NCBI GenBank assembly: GCA_963824085.1
Contig: CAWGNT010000026.1
Location: 106,848-170,847 of the forward strand
DNA: 64,000 nt
Origin: JARRNE01 sp963824085
GTDB taxonomy: Bacteria > Pseudomonadota > Gammaproteobacteria > Chromatiales > Chromatiaceae
Reading direction: 5' to 3'
Part shown: positions 44,081-52,466 of the stretch, one piece after another
Layout of the letters: every line of letters begins with the position of its first letter
How positions within the stretch are numbered: the stretch's first letter is position 1
Translations under genes and position numbers: made by a program
Notes under the pieces: generated by a model
Told to the model about the DNA's origin: nothing
What the model saw: the letters and a program-made list of their open reading frames with translations, nothing else
Databases searched by the model: none

Positions 44081-45688
44081 TCAGGCCACCTCGCGGACGG
44101 CGGCGGCGCCGGTGGGCGCCGCCTGCAGGGCCAGCACCACCGTGATGCGGTCGATGGCGGCGGCGGGCTGGACGGTGATCACGGCCACCAGGCGGCCGTT
44201 GTCGAGGTCGTTCTGGCTCATGGTGCTGTGGTCGCAGCGCACCTTGAAGGCGTCGGCGGCACTGCTGCCGATGAAGGCGCCCTCGCGCCAGAAGGCGGTG
44301 AGCAGGGTCTCAAGGGTGCCCTGCAGCCGGGCCCACAGGGCCGGGCCGTTGGGATCGAAGACGTGGGCGTCGCCGAAGCGGCGCGCGGCGCGCAGGATCG
44401 CCGCCATCAGCCGGCTGCTGCCGCCGAAGCGCCAGGCGGCGTCGGGCGAGGTGGTGACGTCCGATTCCAGTGTGATGCCTCCGGGCTCGGGAGCGAATAC
44501 GCAGAGCCGCTCGGCGAGCCGCCCGGTGGGGCTGTCGGGGCCCAGCCCCATGGCGGGCAGAGGCACCAGCCCAACGACGTCGTCGAGGACCGTGCCGCCC
44601 ACCGAGCGGAAGGTGCCGCGGACCAGGGCGTTGCTTGCCAGGACGCCGGCCAGCAGGCCGTCGGCGGGCTCGATCGACTCGGGCAGGTCGCCGGAACGGT
44701 TGGTGAGCAGCCAGGGCCAGGCGAGCTGGACGAAGGCGCTGGCGGTGCTGCCAACGGGAGCCGACGGGGCACCGTCGGCGGCACGGTAGCCGACCGGCTC
44801 GAGGGCGCCGATGGCGCGCAGGAAGGGAAGAAGGTCGGCCTCGGCGTGGGCGCTGCCGCCCCTGGCGTCGGCCCGGGGCAGGGGCAGGGCGCCGACGAAT
44901 AGGGCGTCGCGCCGTTGCGCCGCGAGGAAGTCCTTCACGTGCGCCACCGCCGCGCGCCAGGCGGCGAAGCCGTCGGCATCGCAGCGCGGCGCCTGCTGGT
45001 GGCGCAGGCCGTCGTCGGCCGGCAGGGGCGGCTCGTCGGCGCTGCATTCGACGAACACGTCGGCGGCCGGCGACGGGGTGAACGCGTTGGGCGCGGGCTC
45101 TGGTTCCGCGGCGCAGATGTCCGGCAGGTCCGGCAGGCAGACGTGGTTGACCTCGGGAAGGCCGTAGAGGTGCTGGATGCCGCGCCAGGTGCTCGGGTCG
45201 GTGGGGTCGAACGGCAGGGACGGCGGACCGTCGCCGGCGAAGGCCGGCACCAGCCGCTGCAGCCGCTCGCCGCGGCTGTTCGGGCGGCCGCCGCCGCTCT
45301 CCAGAAAGGGGAAGGGGTCGGCTACCCGGATGATCACGGCGCGCCGGCCGCCGCTGGCGAAGAAGCTCCTCACCGCGGCGCCCAAGTAGGTGGTGCAGGC
45401 GGCGCTGGCGGCGGCGCCCAGGGGCCGCTGCTCCCAGGCGAAGAGGTCGGCGAAGTGGTCCCAAGATTCGCAGGTCACGGGCAGCTGCTCGAGGGCCTCG
45501 ATCGCGTCGGCGGGGGGTTCCCAGGGGCCGTCGATCCAGCCGCCGGAATGCAGGGCGTCACGCACCGCGACCGGCAGGGCGACGCCGGGGCGCCTCGCCA
45601 CAAAGCCGATGAAACAGACGATGTCGGTCCGCTCCGGCGCCACGCCGGGGGCGGGCGCCGGGACATCGAAGGTCAGGCCGCTCAGCAT
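44081..45688 (-). CDS. Contractile sheath protein (second sheath)
   Basis: 535 residues. The C-terminal quarter has the sheath signature: FGDAHVFDPNGPALWARLQGTLETLLTAFWREGAFIGSSAADAFKVRCDHSTMSQNDLDNGRLVAVITVQPAAAIDRITVVL. The N-terminus lacks the canonical YxxPGVYVEE handle of the main sheath, and the middle has unusual Cys-rich insertions (CLPDLPDICAAE). In Afp/PVC, variant sheath proteins form the layers near the baseplate, and the same is likely here. Confidence 0.92.
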   Translation of the reverse strand: MLSGLTFDVPAPAPGVAPERTDIVCFIGFVARRPGVALPVAVRDALHSGGWIDGPWEPPADAIEALEQLPVTCESWDHFADLFAWEQRPLGAAASAACTTYLGAAVRSFFASGGRRAVIIRVADPFPFLESGGGRPNSRGERLQRLVPAFAGDGPPSLPFDPTDPSTWRGIQHLYGLPEVNHVCLPDLPDICAAEPEPAPNAFTPSPAADVFVECSADEPPLPADDGLRHQQAPRCDADGFAAWRAAVAHVKDFLAAQRRDALFVGALPLPRADARGGSAHAEADLLPFLRAIGALEPVGYRAADGAPSAPVGSTASAFVQLAWPWLLTNRSGDLPESIEPADGLLAGVLASNALVRGTFRSVGGTVLDDVVGLVPLPAMGLGPDSPTGRLAERLCVFAPEPGGITLESDVTTSPDAAWRFGGSSRLMAAILRAARRFGDAHVFDPNGPALWARLQGTLETLLTAFWREGAFIGSSAADAFKVRCDHSTMSQNDLDNGRLVAVITVQPAAAIDRITVVLALQAAPTGAAAVREVA

Positions 45689-45710
45689 GCGCCGTGCTCC
45701 CCGTGTCGCC

Positions 45711-46154
45711 TCAGGCGTCGATCTCGAAGGCTTCGGCGGAGAAGACGATCTCTTCCATCGCCACGTCCCCGCCGCCCTTGCCGGCCAGGGTGGGGCCGGT
45801 GTACTTCATCGGGATGACGCCGCGCAGGACCCAGGCCTGGACCGGCTGCTGGGCCTCGTCGAGGAGGGTGATCTTCATCGTCTTCTGGGCGGCGGGGCCG
45901 TCGGTGCGGGCAGACTTGATCCAGTCGAACAATGCCTTGGAGTTGATGATGCCGCGCTTGCCGGTGACGTCGGCGGCGGTGTGGATGCCGGCCACCTTGC
46001 GGGTGTGGTTCTCCTTCTCGTTGCCGTTGCGGTATTCGGCTACCTTGATCTCGCTGCCGATGCCGGAGACGTCGGAGAAGCCGCCGAGGATCTCGCCGCC
46101 GTCGAACTCGACGATGTAGTTGAAGGCGCCGTAGGGAGTGTTCCGGTTTGCCAT
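45711..46154 (-). CDS. eCIS main tube protein (Hcp-like)
   Basis: 147 residues. PYGAFNYIVEFDGGEILGGFSDVSGIGSEIKVAEYRNGNEKENHTRKVAGIHTAADVTGKRGII is a clear gp19/Afp1-type tube sequence, as is the KITLLDEAQQPVQAWVLRGVIPMKYTGPTL strand pair. It polymerises into the inner tube inside the sheath. It lies 38 bp after the main sheath gene. Confidence 0.96.
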   Translation of the reverse strand: MANRNTPYGAFNYIVEFDGGEILGGFSDVSGIGSEIKVAEYRNGNEKENHTRKVAGIHTAADVTGKRGIINSKALFDWIKSARTDGPAAQKTMKITLLDEAQQPVQAWVLRGVIPMKYTGPTLAGKGGGDVAMEEIVFSAEAFEIDA

Positions 46155-46192
46155 GTCAGGGCTCCTTGGGTCACTGGATCAGGACGGGGCGA

Positions 46193-47950
46193 TCAGGAAC
46201 GGGCGTCCGCGGTCTTCTGGCCGATACGGAAGATCACAAACTCCGCCGGCTTGATCACGGCGACGCCGATCAGGCAGATCAGACGGCCGTTGTCCAGGTC
46301 GTTCTGGGTCATGGTGCTGCGGTCGCAGCGGACGAAATAGGCCTGGTCGGTGGTGGTGCCGAGGAGTGCCCCGTTGCGCCATTCGTTGTAGAGGAAGTCT
46401 GAAACCGTCTGCCTGACGTTGCCCCAGAGGCGCTCGCCGTTGGGCTCGAACACCGCCCACTGGGTGCCCCGGTCGATCGAGTCCTCCAGATAGTTGAAGT
46501 AGCGGCGGTCGCTGACGTACTTCCACTCCGGATCGGAGGAGATCAGGCGCGCGCCCCAGACGCGGTAGCCGCGGCCGGCGAGTAGGCGCAGGCAGTTCAC
46601 GCCGAGCGGGTTGAGCAGCTGCTGCTGGCCGAAGTTCACGTCCAGCTCGAAGCGCAGGGCGCTGCGCACCACCTCGTTGGCAGGCGCCTTGGACACGCCG
46701 CGGTTGACGTCGTTGCGGGCGTAGATGCCGGTGACGAAGCCGGAAGGTGGAAGGGCAATCTCGCTGGGGATGTCGTCGCGACCGGGGCGGGCGTTGGGAT
46801 TGCTCACCACCACCCACGGGTAGTAGAGGGCGGCGTAGGTGGAATCCATTTGCCCGCGCAGCGTCTGCACCTGGCTCGGCAGCTGGGCCGGCGGCGTATC
46901 CAGGACCGCGATGCGGTAGGCCCGGCGCGCCTCGGCGTGAGCGATCAGGTTGCCGGCCACCGCCTGGGCATCGGCGTAGGCCGAGGAGCCGGGGGCGGCG
47001 ACGATAGAGACGTCCTCCAGGGCGGCGATCTCGGCCAGGGCGCGGGCGTATTCGGCCGCCGTCGTGGCGGCACCGTCGCTGCCGCCGCCGAGGGTGAAGC
47101 TGTTCTCCTGCGCGCCCTGGGCGTTGGTCGTGGCGCCGGTGAACAGGGCGGTGTGCAGGTCGAGGGCGGTGACGGAGCCACCGATGTCGATGGCGAAGCT
47201 GTTTTGCAGGTGGTCGGCGCGGCGCGACGGCGCCGTCGCCAGGATGTGGCCGATCCAGCGCGGATGGGTGGCGTCGTAGCCGAGACCGTCCCAGGACATC
47301 TCGTTGCCGTCACCGTCAGCGGTGAGCACTTGCAGCATCACCAGGCGCGGCGTGTCGGCCGCCAGGGTGGCGGTCGTCTCGGCGGCGTCGGCCGGATTGG
47401 TGGCCGGGTGCCAGGCGTCGTCCACCTTGACGTGGAAGGCGAGGGTGCCGCCGGCACCGGTGGCCAGCAGGCTCCCAGGCGGGGCGCTTGCCATGGTGGT
47501 GGTGGAGGCCGGCGAGAGGAGCTCGCGAACGACCACGGTGCCGTTGCCGGCGGTTCCCGGGAACCGTGCGACGAAGGCGACCGCGTCGGCGGCGGCCGTG
47601 CCTTCGGCGGTGACATCCACGTGGGCCGCGGCGGCGGAGGCGCTCACCGCGCGCGAGACGTAGAGCCGGGAGCCGCCCTCGTTGAAGAAGGCGAGCACCG
47701 CATGGGCCAGGTAGTTGGTGCGCGGCGCGCTGCCGCTCAGGGCCAGGTCGGCGTAGCCGCCGTAGATGCGCTGGAAGTCGCCGAAGCTGGTGAGCAGCTC
47801 GGGGACTTCCTGGTCGGAATCCGTGGCGCGGTAGGGTCCCTTGCGGGTGGGGCCCACGAAGGCCGTAGTACTGGTTCCCACTCCCTCGATCGACTTGGCG
47901 CGAAAACTGGTCTCCTCGACGTAGACGCCCGGCGCGAGGTATTCAGGCAT
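46193..47950 (-). CDS. Main contractile sheath protein
   Basis: 585 residues. It starts with the canonical EYLAPGVYVEETSFRAKSIEGVGTSTTAFVGPTRKGP and ends with YRVWGARLISSDPEWKYVSDRRYFNYLEDSIDRGTQWAVFEPNGERLWGNVRQTVSDFLYNEWRNGALLG and YFVRCDRSTMTQNDLDNGRLICLIGVAVIKPAEFVIFRI. All three sheath regions (N-arm, core, C-arm handshake) are present, with a variable surface insertion about 150-300. This should be the bulk sheath subunit. Confidence 0.97.
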   Translation of the reverse strand: MPEYLAPGVYVEETSFRAKSIEGVGTSTTAFVGPTRKGPYRATDSDQEVPELLTSFGDFQRIYGGYADLALSGSAPRTNYLAHAVLAFFNEGGSRLYVSRAVSASAAAAHVDVTAEGTAAADAVAFVARFPGTAGNGTVVVRELLSPASTTTMASAPPGSLLATGAGGTLAFHVKVDDAWHPATNPADAAETTATLAADTPRLVMLQVLTADGDGNEMSWDGLGYDATHPRWIGHILATAPSRRADHLQNSFAIDIGGSVTALDLHTALFTGATTNAQGAQENSFTLGGGSDGAATTAAEYARALAEIAALEDVSIVAAPGSSAYADAQAVAGNLIAHAEARRAYRIAVLDTPPAQLPSQVQTLRGQMDSTYAALYYPWVVVSNPNARPGRDDIPSEIALPPSGFVTGIYARNDVNRGVSKAPANEVVRSALRFELDVNFGQQQLLNPLGVNCLRLLAGRGYRVWGARLISSDPEWKYVSDRRYFNYLEDSIDRGTQWAVFEPNGERLWGNVRQTVSDFLYNEWRNGALLGTTTDQAYFVRCDRSTMTQNDLDNGRLICLIGVAVIKPAEFVIFRIGQKTADARS

Positions 47951-48013
47951 GGCGGCTCTCCTTCTTCCAAACGTTGATGGGGAGGATTCGACCGGCGCGA
48001 TTCATGGCGGGTG

Positions 48014-48820
48014 TCAGGGCAGGTCGAGCGTCAGGGCGGCGCTTTGCCGGCGGCGAGCGGCGATGTTCAGGGAGAGGTTCGCCCGCTGCAGGGTGGCGAA
48101 GCGCGTATCCAGGGAAATCGGGTCCACTAGCGGCAGGTCCGCGGGCGCGCGCCCGGCGCGTACGTCGGCGGCCGGGGTGCGGCTGCCGGCGGCCGGATCG
48201 AAGCCCGCCTCCAGGGCGACGCCGATCTCGGAGATGACGACCGCGTTGGCGTCCTCGGAGAAGGTGGTTGCCGGGACGCCGACCACCGGCACCAGGGCCT
48301 CGCCGCGCCAGTCGGTGAGGCCGCGGGCGAGCACGTTGCCGTTTGCCCGGACCCTCAGGAGGGCGCCGCCGAGGGCGTCGCCGGTGTGGGTCTCTGCCAG
48401 GCTGACGTGGAGCACCGCCCAGTTGGCGCCGACCGCCGCGGCGGCGGCGGGATAGACGGCGATGACCAGGGGCTCGAACAGGGAATCTGGACTGTCACCC
48501 TGGGTCGGGTCGGGGTCACGCGGCAGGCTGAGCGTGGCGGCGATGGGTAGGTAGGCGCCGCTTGGATCACTGACCCTGATCGGCAGGATCAGGGAGCGGG
48601 TTGCGGGTGTCGCCGGCGGCGTTTCGAAAGTGGCCTCGTGCTCGGCGAGGGGCGCCCAGCTCCGGATCACGTAGAGGCCGCTGCGGTTGCGCACGAGCTC
48701 GGCGCCGTCGCCTTCCACCTGAAGCGGCTGGTCCACCGGCGTGCCGGTGGGGGCGTCGATGAAGCGCAGGGCGCCCAGCACCCGCCACTCGACCCGCTCG
48801 AGCTCGCGCAGCGAGCGCAT
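48014..48820 (-). CDS. eCIS-associated beta-sandwich protein
   Basis: 268 residues from ATG 48820, overlapping the DUF4255 stop by one base (TGATG). The sequence is beta-rich: RSLILPIRVSDPSGAYLPIAATLSLP, then ALGGALLRVRANGNVLARGLTDWRGEALVPVVGVP, a carboxypeptidase-regulatory/Ig-like strand pattern. In PVC-type clusters the DUF4255 protein is often followed by such a protein, or the two are fused. It may cap or decorate the top of the particle. The function is inferred from position. Confidence 0.75.
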   Translation of the reverse strand: MRSLRELERVEWRVLGALRFIDAPTGTPVDQPLQVEGDGAELVRNRSGLYVIRSWAPLAEHEATFETPPATPATRSLILPIRVSDPSGAYLPIAATLSLPRDPDPTQGDSPDSLFEPLVIAVYPAAAAAVGANWAVLHVSLAETHTGDALGGALLRVRANGNVLARGLTDWRGEALVPVVGVPATTFSEDANAVVISEIGVALEAGFDPAAGSRTPAADVRAGRAPADLPLVDPISLDTRFATLQRANLSLNIAARRRQSAALTLDLP

Positions 48821-49410
48821 CACGGCTGGTCCTCCCGCCCATAGGCGAAGCGCCCGGCGACCACCCGGCGGCTGCTCCCGGCCTCGCTGTCGGGATCGAG
48901 CCGGACCAAGCGCGCCACGTAGGAGACAGAGATTCGGTAGGCCGGGTCGAGGGCGTCCCAGATGCGCATGATGTCCTCGTTGCTGAGCTCGGCCGGGATC
49001 ACCTGGATCACCTCGTCGCCGCCCCAGTCCGCCTCGGGCGACAGGGACGATGCGTCGAGCACCGGGAACTGGTGCAGCTGGCGCATCGACCACGCCAGGG
49101 TCACCTGTTCGTCGAGGGGATTGCCGGCCCAGGCGGTGAGCAGGTAGTGCAAGTCCACGCCGAGGGGGACGAAGCCATCGTCTGGGGCAGCGGGGCGCCG
49201 GGACTGGCGGCTATGCTCGTTCACCGTCACCCGGTAGAGGTAGAGCGTGATCCGTGTCGTCTCGTCGATCTCCCCTGCCAGCTGGCCGCTGGAGGTCAGC
49301 TCGAAGGTGCAGGCGGGCATGTTGCGGCCGCCGATTTGTTGCGGGTAGGTGTTGCGCAGGAAGGTCACGATCGAGCTGCCTACCGAGTGTACCGCGAAGA
49401 GGTTGGCCAT
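48820..49410 (-). CDS. DUF4255 / Pvc16-type tube-terminator protein
   Basis: 196 residues. Family pattern: NLFAVHSVGSSIVTFLRNTYP, CTFELTSSGQLAGEIDETTRITLYLYRVTVNEHSR, LGVDLHYLLTAWAGNPLDEQVTLAWSMRQLHQFPVLDASSL, then ELSNEDIMRIWDALDPAYRISVSYVARLV. DUF4255 corresponds to Afp16/Pvc16, the protein that ends tube and sheath at the top. It is the second gene of the operon. Confidence 0.93.
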   Translation of the reverse strand: MANLFAVHSVGSSIVTFLRNTYPQQIGGRNMPACTFELTSSGQLAGEIDETTRITLYLYRVTVNEHSRQSRRPAAPDDGFVPLGVDLHYLLTAWAGNPLDEQVTLAWSMRQLHQFPVLDASSLSPEADWGGDEVIQVIPAELSNEDIMRIWDALDPAYRISVSYVARLVRLDPDSEAGSSRRVVAGRFAYGREDQP

Positions 49411-49431
49411 CGCCGGCTTCGGCTTCTACAG

Positions 49432-49689
49432 TCAATGGGCTGCATCGGGTTGGTCGCGGCTGGCGCGGTATACCTTTCGGCCGTCAACCATGACCTGAAC
49501 CTCGACAACGCCTTCTTGCATGAGAAGCTCCAGAGCCTTACGCACATCGCTTACGGAGGCATTGAGACCCGTTTCCAGGACCCACCAATCGGCGATGCCC
49601 TGGGCGCTGTCGGCCGCAGCAGGGTGGGCGCTCAAGTAAGCCTCGATGGCCGTCGCAAGTTGCTGGCAAGAGTCGGTCGGCTTCGGCAT
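49432..49689 (-). CDS. Small winged-helix-like protein, first gene of the eCIS operon
   Basis: 85 residues; GGGAG stands nine bases before the ATG. TGLNASVSDVRKALELLMQEGVVEVQVMVDGRKVYRAS fits helix-turn-helix plus wing (recognition helix about SVSDVRKALELLMQEG; wing VQVMVDGRKVYR). The N-terminal helix QQLATAIEAYLSAHPAA may mediate dimer contacts. No family name comes to mind. It is the promoter-proximal gene behind a sigma-54 box, so it could be an autoregulator of the cluster or a structural accessory. It is followed by DUF4255 after 21 bp. Confidence 0.75.
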   Translation of the reverse strand: MPKPTDSCQQLATAIEAYLSAHPAAADSAQGIADWWVLETGLNASVSDVRKALELLMQEGVVEVQVMVDGRKVYRASRDQPDAAH

Positions 49690-49723
49690 TGCACAGCTCC
49701 CTTGGACGGTACCGGTCAGGGGG

Positions 49724-49737
49724 GCAAACCGCGTGCC
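49724..49737 (-). promoter_or_regulatory. Sigma-54 (-24/-12) promoter of the eCIS operon
   Basis: On the minus strand GGCACGCGGTTTGC fits GGCACG-N4-TTGC exactly; only the base before GG is A in place of the consensus T. The GC of the -12 element is at 49725-49724, which puts the transcription start near 49712, about 23 nt before the ATG at 49689, with a ribosome site between. AT-rich DNA 35-70 bp upstream (about 49770-49800) could bind IHF. No other sigma-54 box was noticed in the intergenic regions of the window. Confidence 0.75.
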
Positions 49738-50174
49738 TTCATCAGCTGATGTCGTAACCTGCAGAAGTAGAAAGAAAAATGATTCAGGAGTGCAATTATG
49801 GTCAGAGCGGCGGGTCCTGGGTGACCCAGACGGTGGGCGCGCGCCGGCGGCCGCTACTTGGCTCTTGGCGGGCGAGAGACCTGGCTCCGAGGCCGTGGTT
49901 CCCCGCTGACCCGGGCGGGTCCGCGGCGACCCAGGGCCTTGTGCACTTGGCGGTCGCTCGCGACGCCAGCCGCGGGGCGCTTCAGTACGTGCCGCGGACT
50001 CGTCGGCCGGGTGCGGGGGTTATGCTCTGATGGAGACTTGGCGCGTGCAGCCGAAGGAGACGCTTGTGATCGAATTCGCGGTGCTACCATCGCGCAGGGG
50101 CTTAGGGTCGCAGTGGACAGGGTGCTGTTCATCCCCTCTTGTCGTCACCGATTCCGCAGCCGAACAGGGGCACC
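49738..50174. other. Divergent regulatory region between eCIS and MoxR operons
   Basis: About 440 bp with no convincing gene. It contains upstream DNA for the eCIS promoter, including an AT-rich patch (49770-49800) that contrasts with its surroundings, and the leader of the MoxR gene. Translations such as 49858-50178 plus have no motif. Confidence 0.4.
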
Positions 50175-51107
50175 GTGACACCGCAACAAACCTACGCGGC
50201 CCTGAGCGCTAACCTGACCCGAGTTGTGCGCGGCCAGTCAACGGCCATCCGCCGGCTGCTGGCCGCATTGACGGCAGGGGGCCATGTCCTGCTCGAAGAT
50301 GTCCCCGGGACCGGCAAGACCTCTCTGGCCAAGGCGCTCGCGCGCTCGGTACGCGCAGACTTCAAGCGCATCCAGTTCACCCCGGACCTGCTGCCGTCGG
50401 ACATCCTGGGTGTTTCGGTCTTCGATCCGGCAGAGCGGTCCTTTCGCTTTCGCCCCGGGCCGGTCTTTTGCCAGATCCTGCTGGCAGACGAGATCAATCG
50501 AGCCTCGCCGCGCACGCAATCGGCCCTGTTGGAGGCCATGGGCGAGGCTCAGGTGAGCGTGGATGGGGATGTGCGTCCGTTGGGTGAGCTGTTCTTCGTC
50601 ATCGCCACCGAGAACCCGGTGGAGTTCCACGGCACCTACCCCCTGCCCGAGGCACAAATGGATCGCTTCGCCCTGTGCTTCAGCCTGGGCTATCTATCCA
50701 CCGAGGACGAGGCGGCGGTGTTGGAAGCCCAGACCCGCGGTCATCCCCTCGACGACCTCCAACCCTGTGTAGAGGTGGCGGACGTGCTGGCCCTGCGTTC
50801 CGCGGCAAGCGAGGTGCGGGTGAGCCAGCGGCTGCGCCGCTACATCGTGGAGCTGGTAGCCGCCACGCGCCAGGCCGACGGTGTCGCCCTGGGGGCAAGC
50901 CCGCGGGCGTCTCTGACCCTCATGAAGGTGGCCCAGGCCCTGGCCCTCTTCGACGGTGAGGACTTTCTCACCCCAGAGCCGGTGCAGGAGGCGGCCATCT
51001 CCGTGATCGCCCATCGGCTGACTCTGGATCCCCAGGCCCGTTTCGCCGGGCGCAGTGCCGAGACTGTGGTGCGGGAGTGCTTGCAGCGGGTGCCCCCGCC
51101 GGCCTGA
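50175..51107 (+). CDS. MoxR-family AAA+ ATPase
   Basis: 310 residues from GTG 50175 (VTPQQTYAALSANL), chosen because CAGGGG lies about eight bases upstream; a TTG at 50139 would add 12 residues. Motifs: Walker A EDVPGTGKTSLAKALA, Walker B FCQILLADEINRASPRTQSALLEAM, the MoxR segment FVIATENPVEFHGTYPLPEAQMDRF and sensor 2 SPRASLTLMKVAQALA. MoxR ATPases act as chaperones for neighbouring factors, often with VWA or DUF58 proteins. Here it is followed by DUF58 (3-bp gap) and a transglutaminase, the common three-gene set. Confidence 0.95.
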   Translation: MTPQQTYAALSANLTRVVRGQSTAIRRLLAALTAGGHVLLEDVPGTGKTSLAKALARSVRADFKRIQFTPDLLPSDILGVSVFDPAERSFRFRPGPVFCQILLADEINRASPRTQSALLEAMGEAQVSVDGDVRPLGELFFVIATENPVEFHGTYPLPEAQMDRFALCFSLGYLSTEDEAAVLEAQTRGHPLDDLQPCVEVADVLALRSAASEVRVSQRLRRYIVELVAATRQADGVALGASPRASLTLMKVAQALALFDGEDFLTPEPVQEAAISVIAHRLTLDPQARFAGRSAETVVRECLQRVPPPA

Positions 51108-51110
51108 TCC

Positions 51111-52466
51111 ATGGCGGCCTGGGTGCAGCGCCTGAGCTGGCGGGGTCTTCACCTGCTGAGCGGATTGCAGGAACGGCTGCGGCGCCGCTTCACGCCGGCG
51201 GGGCGGGTGCTGCTGTCCGCTACGCTGGTGGCGGGCATGTTCGGACTGGATACGCGCCAGACCTTGGCCTTCCAGGCATTCAGCCTCGGAACGGCCCTAT
51301 TGCTCTCGGCCTGGCTCTTGAGCACGCGTCGGCCGCGGGTGCTGCGCGGCGAGCGCCGCTTGCCGCGCCATGCCACCGTCGGGGTGCCGTTGCACTACCG
51401 CGTGGAGCTGGAGAATCCAAGCCGGCGAGCGGCGCGCCGTCTGCGCGTCGCGGAGAGGCTGCCTGACCCCCGTCCGGATCTGGTCAGCTTCCTGACCATG
51501 CGCGCCCCCGGTGAACAGCGGGTCAACCCGCTGGACCGCCTGTTCGGCTATCCACGCTGGCGCTGGCTGGTGCAGCAGGGGCGCCGTGCGGATGCCGCGC
51601 GGGAAGTGTCTCTGCCGGATCTGGCGGCGGGCCAGCGCACCAGTCTGGAGCTGGAGCTGGTTCCGCGGCGACGGGGGTTCTTGCGCCTGGAGGAGCTCGA
51701 GGTCAGCCGCAGTGATCCGCTTGGGCTCGCTCGGCGGGCGATCTCGGTGGCGCCACCCCAACGCCTGCTGGTGTTGCCCCGCCGTTACGCTGTCCCGCCC
51801 CAGCGACCGCCGGGGCATCGGCGTCTGCAGCCCGGCGGCGTGAGCCTCGCCTCATCGGTGGGGGATTCTCGCGAGCTCGTGGGGCTTCGCGACTACCGAC
51901 CCGGCGATTCCCGGCGCCACATCCACTGGGCGGCCTGGGCGCGCTGCGGGGAGCCGGTGGTGAAGGAGTACCAGAACGAGTATTTCAGTCGCCAAGCCCT
52001 AATCCTGGATACCTTCCCCGCGCCGGATCGCGGCGCGGACTTCGAGACTGCGGTGTCGGTGGCGGCCTCGTTCGTGGAGCCTATGCAAGGCGGCGACGCG
52101 CTCCTGGACCTGATGTTCGTCGCGGACAGGACCTATACCCTGACCGGCGGGCGCGGCCTGATGTCCGGCCAGTCCCTACTGGAGGTCCTTGCTTGCGTGG
52201 AGCCAGCGCCGCCGAGTGGTTTTGGCGACCTGGCGCGCGCGGTGCTCGGCCACGCCCCTGTGCTCAGCGCCTGCCTGTGCGTGCTCTTGGATTGGGACCG
52301 GCCACGTTGGGAGCTGGCGGGACGGCTTCGCGCCCTGGGCCTGCCGGTGCGGGTGCTGGTGGTGGGTGGTCCGCCATTGCTGGAGCCCGGCCCGCTGGCG
52401 GATCTGCCCGGCAGCCTGCAGCGAGTAGATCCGGCGGCTCCCGCCGCAGGGTTGGCGACGCTGTGA
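51111..52466 (+). CDS. DUF58 domain protein
   Basis: 451 residues. Two hydrophobic segments near the N-terminus (VLLSATLVAGMFGLD and TLAFQAFSLGTALLLSAWLL) anchor it in the membrane. The DUF58 signature follows: SSVGDSRELVGLRDYRPGDSRRHIHWAAWARCGEPVVKEY. The C-terminal part has a VWA-like arrangement (ALILDTFPAPDRG; LCVLLDWDRPRW). Its stop overlaps the next start (GTGA). It probably works with the MoxR ATPase on the cell envelope. Confidence 0.94.
   Translation: MAAWVQRLSWRGLHLLSGLQERLRRRFTPAGRVLLSATLVAGMFGLDTRQTLAFQAFSLGTALLLSAWLLSTRRPRVLRGERRLPRHATVGVPLHYRVELENPSRRAARRLRVAERLPDPRPDLVSFLTMRAPGEQRVNPLDRLFGYPRWRWLVQQGRRADAAREVSLPDLAAGQRTSLELELVPRRRGFLRLEELEVSRSDPLGLARRAISVAPPQRLLVLPRRYAVPPQRPPGHRRLQPGGVSLASSVGDSRELVGLRDYRPGDSRRHIHWAAWARCGEPVVKEYQNEYFSRQALILDTFPAPDRGADFETAVSVAASFVEPMQGGDALLDLMFVADRTYTLTGGRGLMSGQSLLEVLACVEPAPPSGFGDLARAVLGHAPVLSACLCVLLDWDRPRWELAGRLRALGLPVRVLVVGGPPLLEPGPLADLPGSLQRVDPAAPAAGLATL

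Noticed and set aside
12400..49737. Prophage or phage tail island
   Set aside because: No capsid, portal, terminase, integrase, holin or lysis gene, and the presence of DUF4255, the AAA+ ATPase and DUF4157 proteins, points to eCIS.
12400..49737. Type VI secretion system
   Set aside because: No TssJLM membrane complex, TssK or ClpV is present; sheath, hub and ATPase are of the Afp/PVC kind.
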